From Solen grandis (taxonomy: Eukaryota > Mollusca > Bivalvia > Adapedonta > Solenidae), in assembly GCA_021229015.1 (NCBI GenBank), contig CM037789.1, positions 25,514,256 through 25,578,255 on the forward strand: a stretch of DNA of 64,000 nucleotides, given 5' to 3'. The position numbers and the translations under genes are program-made. The notes below the pieces were generated by a model. It did not search any database, was not told the origin of the DNA, and saw only the letters and a list, made by a program, of their open reading frames with translations. Below are positions 1 through 13,791 of the stretch, piece by piece (within the stretch, counting starts at the first letter, position 1; each line of letters opens with the position of its first letter).

Positions 1-797
1 TATAAGAATTTGAAAATTTACGACCTTGGTTCGAATCTTGGAATCGCTATAGAACCTTGGACTTTTCGAATTTTGAAAAACGGACACCGGGATGCACAAC
101 TAAAACATAATATACACATTCTGTGAAAATTTGATGAAAATCGGTTCATTAATAATGGCTCTGGACCGCGTACAAACTTTTGTAGCTTATTTCACGTGTT
201 ACGTCATATGACGTCATAGCTATATGAAAATCATAGAAATAAAAATAACATCTCTTGGAGAATAAGACTTCAAAATTTCATTGTCCTTGGACCATATTAA
301 CATATATAATTATGTGTTTAAAAATTAGGAATTTGATGACGTCATATGACGTCACAAGACATCTATTTTCACAAAATATTTAAATCTGTCGGAGATCTAT
401 ATACTGACAAAATATCAACCTTCTGTCTCATTTAGGGACGATTTTATGATCATTTATCAATTTGACGTCCTTGGTTTGAATCTTGCATTCTCCATAGAAC
501 CTTGTGCTTTTCGAATTTTGAAAAACGGACACCGAGATGCACAACTAGAACGTAATATACACATTCTGTGAAAATTTGATAAAAATCGGTTTATTAATTA
601 TCGCTCTGGACCGCGTACAAACTTTTGTAGCAATTTGCCAAGTGTGACGTCATATTGACGTCATAGGCATTTGAAATTTATAGAATTTTTTAATTACGCA
701 TATGAATAATATGCCATCGAAATTTCATTCTCCTAGGACGATTGCAACATATGAAAATCCTTGAGGAAGAAAGAATAATAATAATAATAATAACTAG
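1..797 (-). mobile_element. Reversed copy of the TGACGTCA-rich Helitron-like repeat (partial)
   Basis: This is the reverse complement of the repeat family that fills 42.8-50.9 kb. It shares the conserved blocks around 'accgcgtacaaacttttgta' and 'tcgaattttgaaaaacggac', and has paired tgacgtca/tgacgtcat palindromes near 205, 335 and 650. Two units, about 460 bp apart, are visible. On the minus strand it starts with an ATT/TTA-rich tract near 790 and runs off the window at position 1. There is no coding capacity. Confidence 0.75.
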
Positions 798-820
798 ACT
801 TCTTTTGTTCTGGACAAAAG
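794..820 (-). repeat. Hairpin + CTAG terminus of a neighbouring element, minus orientation
   Basis: Read on the minus strand, positions 820-802 form a hairpin with arms CTTTTG and CAAAAG. After AAGT comes CTAG (797-794), and then T with TTA repeats. The same arrangement occurs at 45838-45864 on the plus strand, so it is a shared element end rather than chance. The rest of that element is lost in the adjoining assembly gap. Confidence 0.65.
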
Positions 821-826
821 AAAATA

Positions 827-926
827 NNNNNNNNNNNNNNNNNNNNNNNNNNNNNNNNNNNNNNNNNNNNNNNNNNNNNNNNNNNNNNNNNNNNNNNNNN
901 NNNNNNNNNNNNNNNNNNNNNNNNNN
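827..926. other. Assembly gap of 100 N
   Basis: Exactly 100 N, the usual placeholder for a gap of unknown size. The left flank is the end of a repeat element, so the contig probably broke in repetitive DNA. Confidence 0.99.
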
Positions 927-2349
927 TTATGCTGTGAAGCTAAATGAAAATTTGACCTATAGGTACCGAAAAATAGGTCATGAAAATATATTCAATAAAT
1001 TTTACAAAAGCCATAACTCATTTATAATCAAGCCAGCCATGACGCGGCAACGATATGCACAACTAGGCTTAGCACTTATTATTTCTGTGAAGTTAAGATC
1101 GGGTGCTCATCTTTAATGTCAGCGTAGCATAGTTATATTGTCAATTTATAGGAAACTCTAACCTGCTTGGTATGCACAAGTCACAATTAAAAGTCAATTT
1201 AATTTTTATTCAGTTACGAAAGTTAGAGTAAGAATAAATCATATCAAATCAATGATTCAACCAATGAACTCAACATATGCCGGAATGCCTTACCGTAATG
1301 TCTGCCAAAAGTCTGCATATTTTAACTGATTTCTTCATCAATTATACTGCGGTTATTCATATTTTTCGGATGAATGTTTTGAAAAAAAAAATGAGAAGAA
1401 ACTAAGTTTCACTCAAATGATGTTTTTCAAGAAATTCTATTTAGTTTTCAGAATTGATAGATCATCAGTCGCAATAGTACTCACTTCATTCCCCAAAGTG
1501 TTTTCGTTAAATCAGGTTGTTTTGAAATTACAAACTACCAAACACAAATAGTTTCGTAGTTTGTTTTGCATTTTCTTTTAATTATTAATAGATCACGATC
1601 TTAAAGGAGATGTCATTTATTGACATTTTGCTTCGTCACATGGCTATGGCTTCATTGAATATGAATTTAGAAAAAAATCGGCATTTTAAAAATCGAACTT
1701 TAATTTGTATTGAATTCATTCTAATTGTAATAATTGCAAACATTCTGAAAATATCAATTGATTGTCTTCCAGCATGGGGGATATTGATAGTCTTTTCCAT
1801 TTTCCAATTTTGATAAAAACTACATGCCTGAAACCGTAACTTTAATCTCATTTTCTCATTTATTTATGTTTTACTTTCGCAATTTTATACATAAAAGTTC
1901 ATTATGACTAAGAATTATTTAATGACTTACTTTAAAGATAACTCTAAAGATAATTCTTTGATATGTATATTATCAAAAATACTTAAGAATTCCAGTGTAG
2001 AAGGTGTATTCATGTGTCAGTATGTTAGCAACATTTTTAAATAACACATTTAATACACAGTCGGATCCACAGATACACAATCGGAAAGCCACCTCGTTTG
2101 TAAATAAATGTTCAGTTTTGTAAGTGCATTAATTCATTTTATGCTTTGAAATGTGTTTTGGGTGTCAAGGATTTGCCCCTGTAACACAACGGGTTTAGAG
2201 GATGGTAAAGTGTTAACATTATGAGGAGTCTGTAATTCGTTACCTCCTATATATATATATGACCACACGTGATAAATCCAGCATATATCTTCAATTGGAA
2301 ATTGGTTCACTTTGAAAACATATAAATGAATATATCAAAGTATACTTAC
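927..2349. other. Non-coding stretch, no gene seen
   Basis: AT-rich sequence with many stops in all frames. The two overlapping reading frames near 1610-1851 lie on opposite strands, have no splice or start context and look like chance. A short tract at 2086-2110 recurs in diverged form near 16409 and 23858 and is probably an old dispersed repeat. Confidence 0.6.
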
Positions 2350-2442
2350 ACTATATCATGTTCAATCACTATAGGTTTTTGCATTTCAAAAAATCGAAGA
2401 GGCATGAATGGATATACAAGCTTGGATGCCAAAAAATTCTCT
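2350..2442 (-). CDS. Orphan exon homologous to the cytoplasmic-tail exon of the CCP/EGF receptor
   Basis: A 93-nt exon with acceptor ttttttccag|a and donor gt|gtaagt. It has the same length and phase (2-2) as the tail exon of the main receptor at 24451-24543. The encoded peptides match at about 15 of 31 residues, sharing E..LAS.LV-like spacing, PLRF, M..P and EH. About 45 nt of intron upstream of each copy also align, sharing 'ctgggtcagt' and 'catttgaa'. I found no membrane-span exon or terminal exon around this copy, so it is either part of a second, partly unrecognised paralogue or a relic of a segmental duplication. The frame is open across the exon. Confidence 0.6.
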
Positions 2443-5400
2443 CTGGAAAAAATAGTAATACAAAAATAACACCTGGGTCAGTATAAATTTATGTATGCTT
2501 GTCATTTGAAAAAGAAAGTTCTTAAGTTAGTCCATCCATAATTGAATTATAATCATGATTCTTCAGTGCAAATATCTTGAAACCATTTACGCAGTTCTGC
2601 GCCTGACCTAGTTTTTACTCATAAATCCCCCTCCATTTGTTGTTCATGTCATGTCCTCCGAAACAAGCTTTAGACTCACCATAAGCTTTCTGTAAATCCG
2701 CTCTAGTCTCTGTCTATGATTTATCGAGTTTTGTGTAGAATAATCACGCTGCTCTACAGTTGTATTGCCCTCCATCATTGACGAACATAGGCACAGGCGG
2801 TTTATGAGCTTTATGGACTGACAGAGAAAAATTGGCGAATCTCGAATATAATGATCAGCCTTCGCTGCAGCTTGCCAGTAAAAGTTTAACCAGGTGGTGG
2901 TCACGTTTACACAATGTAAATTTGTTCTGTATGAGAACAAACATCATTTTGGGTGAGTAGATATATTCTGTTCTTATTATTATTTTAAGACAGGACATCT
3001 AGTCTAGGATAACTAAGAAAGTAGACGGTGATTTCAGTAATATCGTTAATTGTACAAACTGTTTCATAAATCTTTACACACGCATACATATCAATATTGT
3101 AACTATATCCAACAAAAAAGTATCATTATTGTAACTATATGTAACAAAAAAGGGAATGGCGAATCAAGACCGCAGCTATCGAAATAACTTCCTCTGATAC
3201 AATATGAAACTCATAAGGAAAAGTGAAAATGGACGTATCATTACTGAGCTCTGTTTAGAATAAGTGATAAAGACGTAATGACAAGAAAATGTCTTTGATA
3301 TACTTTGTAATATTCTATCACTAAATGCTAAATTAAATAATGGTTTTGATCGGGGCGCCCGCCTCTTCCTCATAAGAACGCGGGTCTTTGAACCTGGTCA
3401 AGCTTCTCCGCAGGAGCCGTGGACATGCGTGGCTCGTAGTAGATAGGTGCCCAAAATTAAATATTGGCTTTGTCTCCGCTCTACTTTATTTTTGTCTTCG
3501 CTCTAGTTTTGTCACCTCTCTGTCTTACTATTTTAGTTTTGCCTCCACTCGACTCTTGTCTCCACTCTACTTTTTGTCTCCGCCCTATTTTTGTCTCTGC
3601 TCTATTCTTTCCAGGTATACAAACTATTTTAGAAGTAGCAACTTTATTATCCCAAATTAAGCAACCAGCCATTTAAGTATTCAGAACATACACAAACAGA
3701 GTGCATCATTTTGACATTCTAATGTCCATGTTGTGTCTGATTTAAAGAAATAGGTCTCTACACGGCAGAGACTTCCGTTACTTTTAAATTATCTACCAGA
3801 CTTTGTGAAATACCCTCTGTATTTACAATCTCGAAGCTACATGTTTCTCTATTATACTATATATATCCTATACACTAGTTCCAATGCAGTTGATATTCTT
3901 TGACTCAAAATTGCTTTTCCCTTATTTTACTTTTCTTTTTTTTCTAAACTTTACGCAAATATCATTCGAAAACCAAATGCAATCCGTTATATGATAAGAA
4001 AGATCCCTTTAAAATACAATAAACTTAATTACCTTCTAGACCTGGACTACTCACCTCATAGATGAATCTTATATGGTGCCGATCCCTGTATAAGTCTGTT
4101 CCCATTTGAAGCCCCATAATTATACACAGGCTCTATAAGTCATGTTACAGTTGATTATTTCAAGAAATGCATAGATTGTCTAAAGCCGCAATAATTTTTT
4201 ACATCTAAATTTACGGAGAAAATGTAAAAAATTCCAATAAAAAAGGCTCTAAGGATTTTCAACGTTAAAGTTCTCAATTTTCTGTAATTATCTTGAAAAT
4301 TTCATGACAAATTTCAAGTTTGTTTGTAATGAATCTTTCCAGCCAACAGTTATGTTATTTATTTTGAAATCAAAATCATTATAGCTTAAAAGGATTCGAC
4401 TTTTACCAGACCTGTATTTTTCATGTAACAGTTGGCTTCCCAATTCGTATTATGGATAAATAGAACAATTAATTGTTATTGTTTTGCAAAACGACCACAA
4501 AAAACCCGCGAAGACTTAAGGCAAGTCAACCACTCTACTTTGAAAATATTGAGAATGATTCTCCAGGCCTCCTGCGTTCTGGATATAATGGTTTCCACCC
4601 TCAAAGATAATCTACTTCTCTGCTCTAAATCAATACATTTCCAATATCTCCACTCACCAACAAAATATATTTTCAAACAAGCTCACAACTCTACTTTGAG
4701 CATATGTTGCCAACGATTTCCTCGATTTTCTCTATGTAAGAGCAAACCAAGGTTGTGAATATAACCACAACTTCCCAGTAGTTTCTTTTATATTCTGTAG
4801 GTGGAGAAAAATAAGTATGCAAGCCTGAAAACAGCTGTATTAAAAAAAAAAAAAACTTTGTTTTTGTAAAATATAATGTTTCCCGATACTTTAGAGATAA
4901 ACTGATAACTCTTTTTACAGTTTTGAATGATTGCGATTGCATGATGTAATTACAGCTCTTGAGACTATGCCAAAATAGATACCGTTGTATCACTATTTTC
5001 AAATTAAAATGTCCTTTTGTATCAAAGATATGTGAAAATAAATTGTATCTTACAACGGAACATTAACTTTCCATCAAAATGATAACTTATGTATTAGAAA
5101 AAATAGGAAAGGTATCTGCATGATGATAACTATGTGACTTGTTGGTTTTCTGATACACTGGTTGAATATAACTAAAAATTAAAAAAAATGTTTTAATCAA
5201 ACTGAATATAAATCCTTGCAGTATATAAATGATCATTTCTTTAAATGGTTATATTTTCCTCTGTGATTTTTCAAAAAAAAAAAAAATGAAATTTTACAAT
5301 ATTCCATGATCTGCAGCATGCCTAAACAATGTTTTCCACTGGTTTTTAAAGGATTTTCCTATTTCCTCCCAATATATCCTTGATTTTACCGGTGACGCGA

Positions 5401-5459
5401 TAACAGCGAAGAGTAATATAACCTGACGGAAAGTTCTTGCCGATCACTTTTTAAATTTT
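2443..5459. other. Non-coding stretch with one minisatellite
   Basis: No supported gene. A minus-strand frame at 2644-2940 lacks any recognised domain. The stretch at 4021-4100 contains GT/AG-like signals around a 30-nt open segment, but nothing ties it to a gene. Poly(A) and poly(T) runs lie near 4842, 5273 and 5460. Confidence 0.5.
3468..3611 (+). repeat. Imperfect ~17-bp minisatellite (tttgtctccgctctact-like)
   Basis: Around seven to eight degenerate copies of a pyrimidine-rich 16-20 nt unit lie head to tail, each with a 'tttgtct' or 'ttttgcct' start and a 'ctc.act' core. The long frames seen here on both strands are products of this repeat and not genes. Confidence 0.7.
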
Positions 5460-7708
5460 CTTTTTTTTTCTTCTTCTTCTTCTTATTACTCTTTATTTTC
5501 GTCCTCTTATATTTGTGTTAATTTCGATCTATTACCATTGGCCCAGAACTAAGAATATTTTATGGCATATATTTCAAACCATGAGCTTTCGGATGCAATG
5601 AATTTCATATTCATATGACGTCATATAACGTCCGATTTGACGTCAGGTGAAAAAGATTGTACGCGGTCTACAGCCATTTTTTCTGGACCGATTTTCATCA
5701 AATTTTCACAGAATGTGTATGTTACGCTCTAGTTGTGCATACCGGTGTTCGTTTTTCCAATTTCGAAAAGGCAAGGGTTTTATGGCGAATCCAAGATTCG
5801 AACCATTGACGTCAAAATTCAAATACGTATAAAATCGCTTCAAGATGAGTTAGAAAGCTGATATTTGGACAAATTATAAGTCTTTAAGTCTCTTTATATT
5901 CTGAGAAGATGAACGTCACATGACGTCATAATGCTAATAAAACTTTCGATTTAAAACTAAACGGTTTTTAAGCCCTGTAAGCTTTTTTTATGATTTGCTT
6001 GGAATTTTGACTGATTATGGAGTATTAGATTTTATGGAGACATATCACTTCCATTTCAAGAAAATCCTAAAGGTCAAGGTCATATATCAATTTTCGGGTT
6101 TTTCTTCATCCTTAAATGTCCCAAAAACGGTAAATATTCTATCGAGACACAATGTGTATAATTTGTAGTGCTTAGAAAGACCTTTCAGATGATATTTAGT
6201 TTTTGATGATCGAAGTTGAATTGGTTGAGTTTTGGCGGAAAAACTAAAATTTGGTAACCCTCAGTGTGTTTAACATTTTATATCTCGAGAACCTTTGATT
6301 TTCGAAAATATGATGAATATTATTTGTAGAGCAATGTTTGGCCGTTCTATTGACGCTTAAATTTAAATGATTGGCCTAAGATCCATGGAGTAATGGGAAA
6401 AAATGAAAATCGTGCATATAGCTTTGGTTTTTTGCAGTTTTCTCGATATTTAAGAGCTTGTATATCAAAAAATATTGAAAATTTACCTATACATAAAGCG
6501 TGTGAAATGTAGAGGATTTTCAGACGATTATTTTCTTCCTAAAGTTTTGAAATTGATCAAAGTATAAGGGAGTTTAAACATGTAAAATTTCAGCGATTTT
6601 GCCGTTTTGTCAAGTTTAATAGCTTATATCTTAAAAATCATTGAAAATAAGTGCACACATTAAGAAACGATTATTTTGGTACCTAGAGTTTTGAAATTGA
6701 TTAAAGTATAAGGAATTAATCAAAAATACGAATTTAAACCCAATTGTAAGAATTTTCAGAGCATTTTCGGAAAATGTTAGTTTACAGATATGTATTGGTC
6801 AAATAAATTACAAATAAACTTTTTACTTATATCATATTGATATTACTAGCTAAACAAGTGTTGATAATAATTTAGTGGTGTGTCAAATCATTTTATTTAC
6901 GTTACTTAAACATATCAGTTGCAGCAATGCGTTACCAATAATCCTTTGAGCATTTTAAACAGGTCATTTAGACCGTTGTTGAATCATTGCAATTTCCTGA
7001 CTTTATTGTTGCATAAATCGATAAATGTTGTACAAGGTATATTCCAAATTTATGATAAATGATAAGCTATGTGATAATATGTGTTATAGTACAATGCATT
7101 TAATTGCCAGCTTGAGATACCATGAGCGTGTATAAGTGTAGACGTTTCAAACAAAATGATCAACACATTTCATCCATTCAAGACGCTGCAAGCTTATTTA
7201 TCTGTTAGCTAAAAGGGACCAAATGGAGGAACATTCTCGACCGTATGTACGAGCATTATTGAAATTTAACTCACGAGGCTACACGCGTCGACGATTCTAT
7301 TGCATGGTAGCATTTACGATTTTATTCCCGCGGCTGTACACTAAAATAAAAAAGTAAATTTATATATGCAGAATTAAGAGGTTTAAGTTTAATTGCTTAT
7401 ATTTTGAAAACCTTTAAAACTAGACCCAAATATGCTACAATTTAATTATAGGGATTTTCAGGACATTTATTTTGGTATCTAGAATACTAAAATTGGTCAA
7501 GTTATAAGAAAGCGATATCAAAATAAAGATTTTTTATTTATTTTTGCCATATGGCTTATTTTACAAAGTTCATGCAAGAGAAGTCCATACGAAAAAAGAA
7601 GTAAAAGGTAGGGAATTAAATATATATATTCTTTCTAACGGTATTAATCTTTAAATTTGACAATGTTAACAGAAAGTCTTATCATTCGTATCAACGAATG
7701 AAATCTAG
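5460..7708 (+). mobile_element. Helitron-like non-autonomous element, complete-looking copy
   Basis: It begins with a T/TTC-rich tract and the block 'atttgtgttaatttcgat' also seen at 45.9 and 48.3 kb. One TGACGTCA-rich unit follows (5570-5950). Next come roughly 1.7 kb of AT-rich spacer, including repeated 'ttttgaaattgat.aaagtataag' segments at 6550 and 6690. It ends with the hairpin and CTAG at 7682-7708. Its length, about 2.25 kb, matches the copy at 48268-50497. It has no ORF of note, so it would need enzymes from elsewhere. Confidence 0.6.
7682..7708 (+). repeat. Hairpin + CTAG element terminus
   Basis: Arms TCATTCG (7682-7688) and CGAATGA (7695-7701) form a 7-bp stem with a 6-nt loop. 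AAT-like spacing and CTAG (7705-7708) follow, then T and the start of the next copy. Confidence 0.7.
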
Positions 7709-10700
7709 TTCTTCTTATTATTATTCTTTTTTTCTCCCTCTTGTATTTGTGTTAATTTCAATGTGTTGCCAATGGCCCAGAAGAATGAACATTTAATGGC
7801 TTACATTTCAAACCATGCGGTTCGGATGCAATGAATTACATATTCATATGGCGTCATAAAACGTCAGATTTGACGTCGCATTAAAAAAAGTTTGTATGCG
7901 GTCTACAGCCATTATTTCTGGACCGAATTTCATCAAAATTTTACAGAATGTCTATGTTACGCTCTATTGTGCATCCCGGTGTCCCTTTTTCTAAATTCGA
8001 AAAGGCAAAGGTTTTATGGCGAATCCAAGATTCGAATCATTGCGTCAAATTTTATACGTATGCAATCGCTTCCAGATGAAGCTGATATTAGACACATTAT
8101 AGGTCTCCAATGTGTTTTCCATTCTGTGAAGACAAACGTCATTTGATGTCAAATGACGTCATAAGGTCAAAAATAATTTCTGATATCTACGCGATAATTA
8201 AAACATATTGTAAAATTCCCAGGACCATTAAAATTTAATTGCATATACATTAATCCACGAGCTTTTGAATGCAATGTATTTCATACCCATGTAACGTCAT
8301 ATAATGTCAGATTTGACGTCAGGACAAAATTGTTTTTTTTACGCAGTCTACAGCCATTAGTTCTGGACTGAATTTCATCAAAATTTCACAGAATGTATAT
8401 GTTACGCTTTAGTTGTGCATGCCGGTGTCCGTTTGTCCAAATTCGAAAAGGCAAGGGTTCTATGGCGAATCCAAGATTCGAATCATTGACGTCAAATTTC
8501 AAATACGCATAACATCGCTTCCAAATGTGTAAGAAAACTGATATTTGGACTTAATATTAGTCTTCACGACTTCTTTTTATTCTGTGAGGCAGAACGTCAT
8601 TTGACCTCATATGACGTCAAACGGTCAAAAAGAATTTCTTAATTAATTCGTTAATTTCTATATGTTGCAAAGGTCCCAGGGGCATGAAAAATTAATGGCC
8701 TATATTTAAGATACTGAATATTTCATTTAATTGATTATCTTATGCCTATGACGTCATATAACGTCAAACATGACGATGTCTACAAAAGTTTGTTCGCAGT
8801 CTACAGCCATTATTTTCGGATTGAATTTCATCCAATTTTAAGTTTCGTTATAATTATGCATTCAGGTGTCCGTTTTTCCAAATTCATAAAGGCAAAGGTT
8901 CTATGGCGAATCCAATATTCGAACCATTTGTTCAAATTTTAAATGCGCATAACATCGCTTCCAGAGGAGTTAGAAAGCTGATATTTTGACTGAATATAAG
9001 TCTCTATGTATTTTTTTAAATTATCTTTTGATGCTTTAAGCTTGACGAATGACCCAAAAATCATGGAGTAATGCAAATAACAGAAATCGTTTATGTTATT
9101 TTATGTTAGACCCAAATATATTGCAATCGGATTGAATGGATTTAAAAGACATTTGTTTTGGTAACTAGATAACTGAAATTGGTCAATTTGTAAGAAAGTG
9201 ATGTCAAAATAAGAATTGATGTTTAGTTTATTTTGCCATACAATATAAAGCTCTTACGTTTGACAAATTTAGATTTTCTGAAGAAGAACGTCATATGACG
9301 TCATATGACGTCATGAGGTGAAAAGTTATTTCTAATTTGTGTACTTGTTAACTTCTCTATGTTGAAAACATCCGAGCACCTTGAAAATTTAATAGCTTAT
9401 GCTTCAGATAGAACATTTTGCATTTCAATGATTTTCATTTGCCTATTACGTGTTTTGACATCAAACTTGACGTCGTCAAAAAATGTTTGTACGCAGTCTA
9501 CAGCCATTACTTCTGGATCGATTTTCATAAAATCACAGGTTGTGTATGTTACGCTCTAGTTGTGCATCCTGGTGTCCGTTTTTCAAAATTCGAAAAGACA
9601 AAGGTTTTATGGCGAATCTAAGATTCAAACCTTTGACGTAAAATTTCAAATACCTATGAAATCGCTTCAAGATGACTTAGACAGCTACATCTGGACATAT
9701 TATCAGTCTATAAGTGTCCTTTACATTTTGTGAAGATTAAAATCATTTAACGCCATATGACGCCATAAGGTTAAAAAGAATTTCGGATATCTACGCGTTA
9801 ATATGAATATGTTGCAAAGTTCTCAGGACCATTAAATTTGAATGGCATATACAATAATCCAGGAGCTTTTGAAGGCAAGGTATTCCATATATATGTGACG
9901 TCATATAACGTCAGCTTTGACGTCAAAACAAAAGGCTTTACGCGGTATACAGCCATTCTTTTTGGACCTATTTACATCAAAATTTCACAGAATGCATATG
10001 CAATGCTCTAGATGTGTACCTTGGTTTCCGGTTTTCCAAATTCGAAAAGGCAATGGTTCTATGGCAAATCCAAGATTCGAACCATTGACGTCAAATTTCA
10101 AATATGTATAACATCGCTTCCAGATGAGTTAGACAGCTAATATTTAGACTGAATATTAATCTTTACGACTTCTTTTTATATTTTGAGACAGAACGTCATT
10201 TGACTTCATATGACGTAATAAGGCCAAAAAGAATTTCTAATATCTACGCGTAAATTTATGTATGTTGCAAAGATTCCAGGGGAATGAAAAATTTATTGCA
10301 TATTTTTCAGATACTGAATATTTCATTTCATTGATTGTCTTATGACTATGAAATCAATGACGTCAAACTTAATTTCCATCCATTTTTCATGAATGTGTAA
10401 GTTTCGTTATAGTTATGCATCCAGGTGTCCGTTTTTCCAAATTCATAAGGCAAAGGTTCTATGGCGAATTCAATATTCGAGCCTTTGACGTTAAATTTCA
10501 AAAACGCATAACATCGCTTCCAGATGAGTTAGAAAGCTGATATTTGGACTGAATATAAGTCTCTACGTATTTATTACAATATGTTGCCAGTGTCTGAGCA
10601 ACATGAAAATTAAATTGCCTCGAAAAAAAATGTTAATATCTTTAATGTCAATCATTTTTAATTTTCAGTGACGTCAAATGACGTCAGATTTACTCAGCTT

Positions 10701-11198
10701 CAAAACTTTGTTGCGCTCCACAACCTTTATTTTTTGTCGTTTTATTTGATATTTTTACAGAAGATGTATGTTATGATGTAGATGTGCACCTTGTCTTTCA
10801 ATTTAGCAAATTAAAAAAAATTAAGAATTTATGGCAAAACCGAATTTCGAACTTTAGTCCTAAAATTATTACTTAATGTTACAAAGGCTACTGATGAGTT
10901 AGAAGCATGAAATTCGACAGTTTATCGGCCAAGAGGTCTTTCTTTTCCCTGAAAGATTTCCTCTTAAGTCACGTGGTTATGACGTCATTTAAAGGACAAA
11001 ATCCTATTTTTTTCAAAGATTTCTTGCGTCCATTTTAATTAAAAATTAGCGATTTTTTTTTTTTAACTTCAAAAGTTTATTCGCGCTCTAGAGCCTTCAA
11101 TTTCCGTCCGATTATCTTGATATTTTCACAGAAGATGTATTTTAGGATATAGATGTGCACCTTGGCATTCAAATTTCCAAATTCGAAAAGATTTCATG

Positions 11199-11228
11199 AA
11201 AGTTGAAAGTTGAAAGTTTGAAAGTTTT
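11199..11228 (-). repeat. Heptamer tail of the LINE
   Basis: On the minus strand the element ends in about four copies of a 7-8 nt unit (CTTTCAA-like) instead of poly(A), directly next to the TTCATG target duplication. Such short tandem tails are typical of CR1/L2-type LINEs. Confidence 0.75.
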
Positions 11229-12345
11229 ATTCACCATAAGCCAGAAGGTCGTACGACCCATGCGGCAAAACATATTACATAAATTGTACAAAACATGACG
11301 GAGATGAACAAACGAAAAGTGAAAGCAGTGTAAACGATCATGTAACATGCAAATCACATAAGACATCATATAAAAATATATAAATATCAAAACAATGTCG
11401 TAATATTTCGAATAACTTCTCTTATCGAAACGAAACATAAGAGTGATTCCCAAAATAAAGAAAGAAACAAAAATACAGGATAAAAGGAGATACGAAACAG
11501 GTGAGTACTATATATAATTCCATGAAGCTACATTAAATTTAGATATATCCAGGTATAGACATCTCTGTTACTTCTATAAAACATGCGAGTGAAAAACAAT
11601 GTGTTATTAAGTATCCGACAATTAAACTGGCACCTTTACTGATTTTTATCATCGTGTGAAAATTACAAGGACCGGAGGCACATGGTAAACTGAAAATTAT
11701 GATAAATAATTGTCTGCAATCACAATATATGAGGATAGTTTATGGATATATTTTATAATTAACAGTATTCTGTTGAACTGATGGATGTTTTATCGTGACA
11801 GCAGTGTGTGTATCCGTGTAGTAAGTGATACACAAGAAAATGAGCTGGATAGAGAGACAAGAAAGAAGGACAGAAATGGCAAGGTATGTTTTACACTGAT
11901 GTTTCAAATGATATAGTATTTTCATTTTGACAAGGGCATTAAATACTATTTATAAGACGTTACATAGTAGCAGTCAGACAAATCCTATAGCGCATCACAC
12001 AAGTTTAAAAGCAAATAATAATAAATAAATAAATAATAATGGACATTTCTATACTTACACAAGGATATACAGAGGTATATATATAATATATAATAATAAT
12101 AATGGTCTGTTACAAAACTCATAACATTAATTATAAAATTTTTAAACCTTACTATAGAGTATCGCAAAGACAGATATGATATTAATTGACATACATATAC
12201 ATGATATACACACACATACATATACACACACATATATATGTTTACAATGCACTGTTATTCATGGTATAGTAGATTGTTTCTCAATTCAAAAGCTTTTGTA
12301 GATATAAACTCAGTTTTCTTATAGTGTTCCTGTTAGTACTCATTA

Positions 12346-12834
12346 TTAATTTGTGAATTTGAACATATTTGGGTTTAGATAATAAAATGGTGATATAAAC
12401 TCTTTTCTTATATTTTCATACATTTTGCATTCTAAAACAAAGTGATATTCATCTTCTAAAATATTACAAAAGCTGCATTTGCGTTCATTTACCGGTGTAG
12501 CAATAGGTTTTTTCCATCTACCAGTTTCAATATGTAGCCTATGAGATGATACTCGAAGACGTGTTAAATTAATTCTGTACTTATTGCAGGTAATGATGTC
12601 TAAATAAGGTTGGAACTGAAAGTTAACAATATTTCTATAAAATAAAGCTCTACTTGAATTTTGTAAACAATCATTCCAGTTTTGCAAAAATTGATCAAAA
12701 ATTCTTTGTTTAGCCAATGAAAGAAAAATATGTTTGTTACCCACTGACTGAGAATACCATGATTCTCCAAAACCAAGTGTGAAAAGCAAGTTTCTTAATA
12801 ATGAGCACCAATTCTTAGAGTTAGGTTTATTCAT
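12346..12834 (-). pseudogene. LINE C-terminal region with Cys/His cluster
   Basis: The segment includes 'LTRLRVSSHRLHIETGRW' and a C-x2-C...H...C cluster (CSFCNILEDEYHFVLEC). This is a common end of CR1/Jockey-like ORF2 proteins. It is separated from the polymerase frame by stops. Confidence 0.75.
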
Positions 12835-12927
12835 TAAATCTTGATGAAGAGCATTGTAAATTATTCTTATTACTTTTTTGAATCAGCATTAATATCTTTA
12901 TCCAGTATTTGATAATGTTATATAATC

Positions 12928-13791
12928 TTATGTTTTGTAGAGTGTTCTACCTAATTCACCATAAATAAAGTCATTCTGTGTGCTTTTTTTAACACATAAT
13001 AATTTTTTACAAAACTGTAAGTGTACTTTTTCCACTGCACCTCCTGAATGGAAGCCCCAAGTTTCACTACCATAATTTAGAATAGGTAATACTAGAATGT
13101 CAAATAATTCTAGTTTATTTTTAATGGTAATGTTTACAAATTTATTTAAGTACTTATTAAGTTTAAAAATAGCTTTCAGTGATTGTCCAGCTAAAGTGTT
13201 TTGTGCTTCATAGAAAGATCCTCCTGATGTAAACACTACTCCCAGATAAACAAATTTTTTAACAATTTCCAGTTCCGATCCGTCATATACAAATGAAATA
13301 CTATCTGAAATTCTACCTCCTTTTCGAAAAATCATGATTTTGGTTTTACTTGTATTGACCAATAGCTTCCATTTTTTACAATAATCATTCAGGGAGTCTA
13401 AACCATTTTGAAGTTCTACACTACTGTTTGCAAAAATCACTATATCATCAGCATATAAGATGAGGAACAATTTAAACATGTATATATCTATTCCACAAGA
13501 ACTGTTTTCCATTAGCATATTTTCAATATCATTAACAAACATGGCAAACAGGAAAGGCGAAAGACATTCACCCTGTCTGACGCCTAGATGACAATCAAAA
13601 CTGTTGCTTAGTTCATTCATATGTTTAACTCTGGATTTAACTCCGCTATATATTGATTTGATTAAGTTTAACATTTTCCCTCTAATCCCAAGTTTAATTA
13701 ATTTCATCCAAAGATTCTCTCTTGATATATAGTCAAAAGCTTTGCTAAAATCAATAAAAGCACAATACAACTGTTTATTGTTATTAATCAT
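12928..13791 (-). pseudogene. LINE reverse transcriptase, palm with YADD active site
   Basis: Blocks are seen in order: 'CAFIDFSKAFDYISR' (first catalytic Asp), 'GVRQGECLSPFLFAMFVND' and 'LILYADDIVIFANS' (catalytic Asp pair). These are followed by 'NTSKTKIMIFRK', then 'KFVYLGVVF' and the thumb. The catalytic residues are intact in this segment. The frame stops ~90 nt before the C-terminal segment. Confidence 0.88.

Noticed and set aside
2086..2110. Ten-base match to the start of receptor exon 20 (cgaggtggct), which would have paired with the orphan tail exon
   Set aside because: The acceptor AG is absent, the following sequence does not align, and the same tract recurs in diverged form near 16409 and 23858, so it is a repeat.
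2727..2800. Ig-domain-like string (NDGGQYNCRA) on the minus strand
   Set aside because: Stops lie a few codons before and after, and the upstream strand pattern of an Ig fold is missing. Treated as chance.
3388..3676. Overlapping hydrophobic frames on the plus strand
   Set aside because: They translate a pyrimidine-rich minisatellite in two frames.
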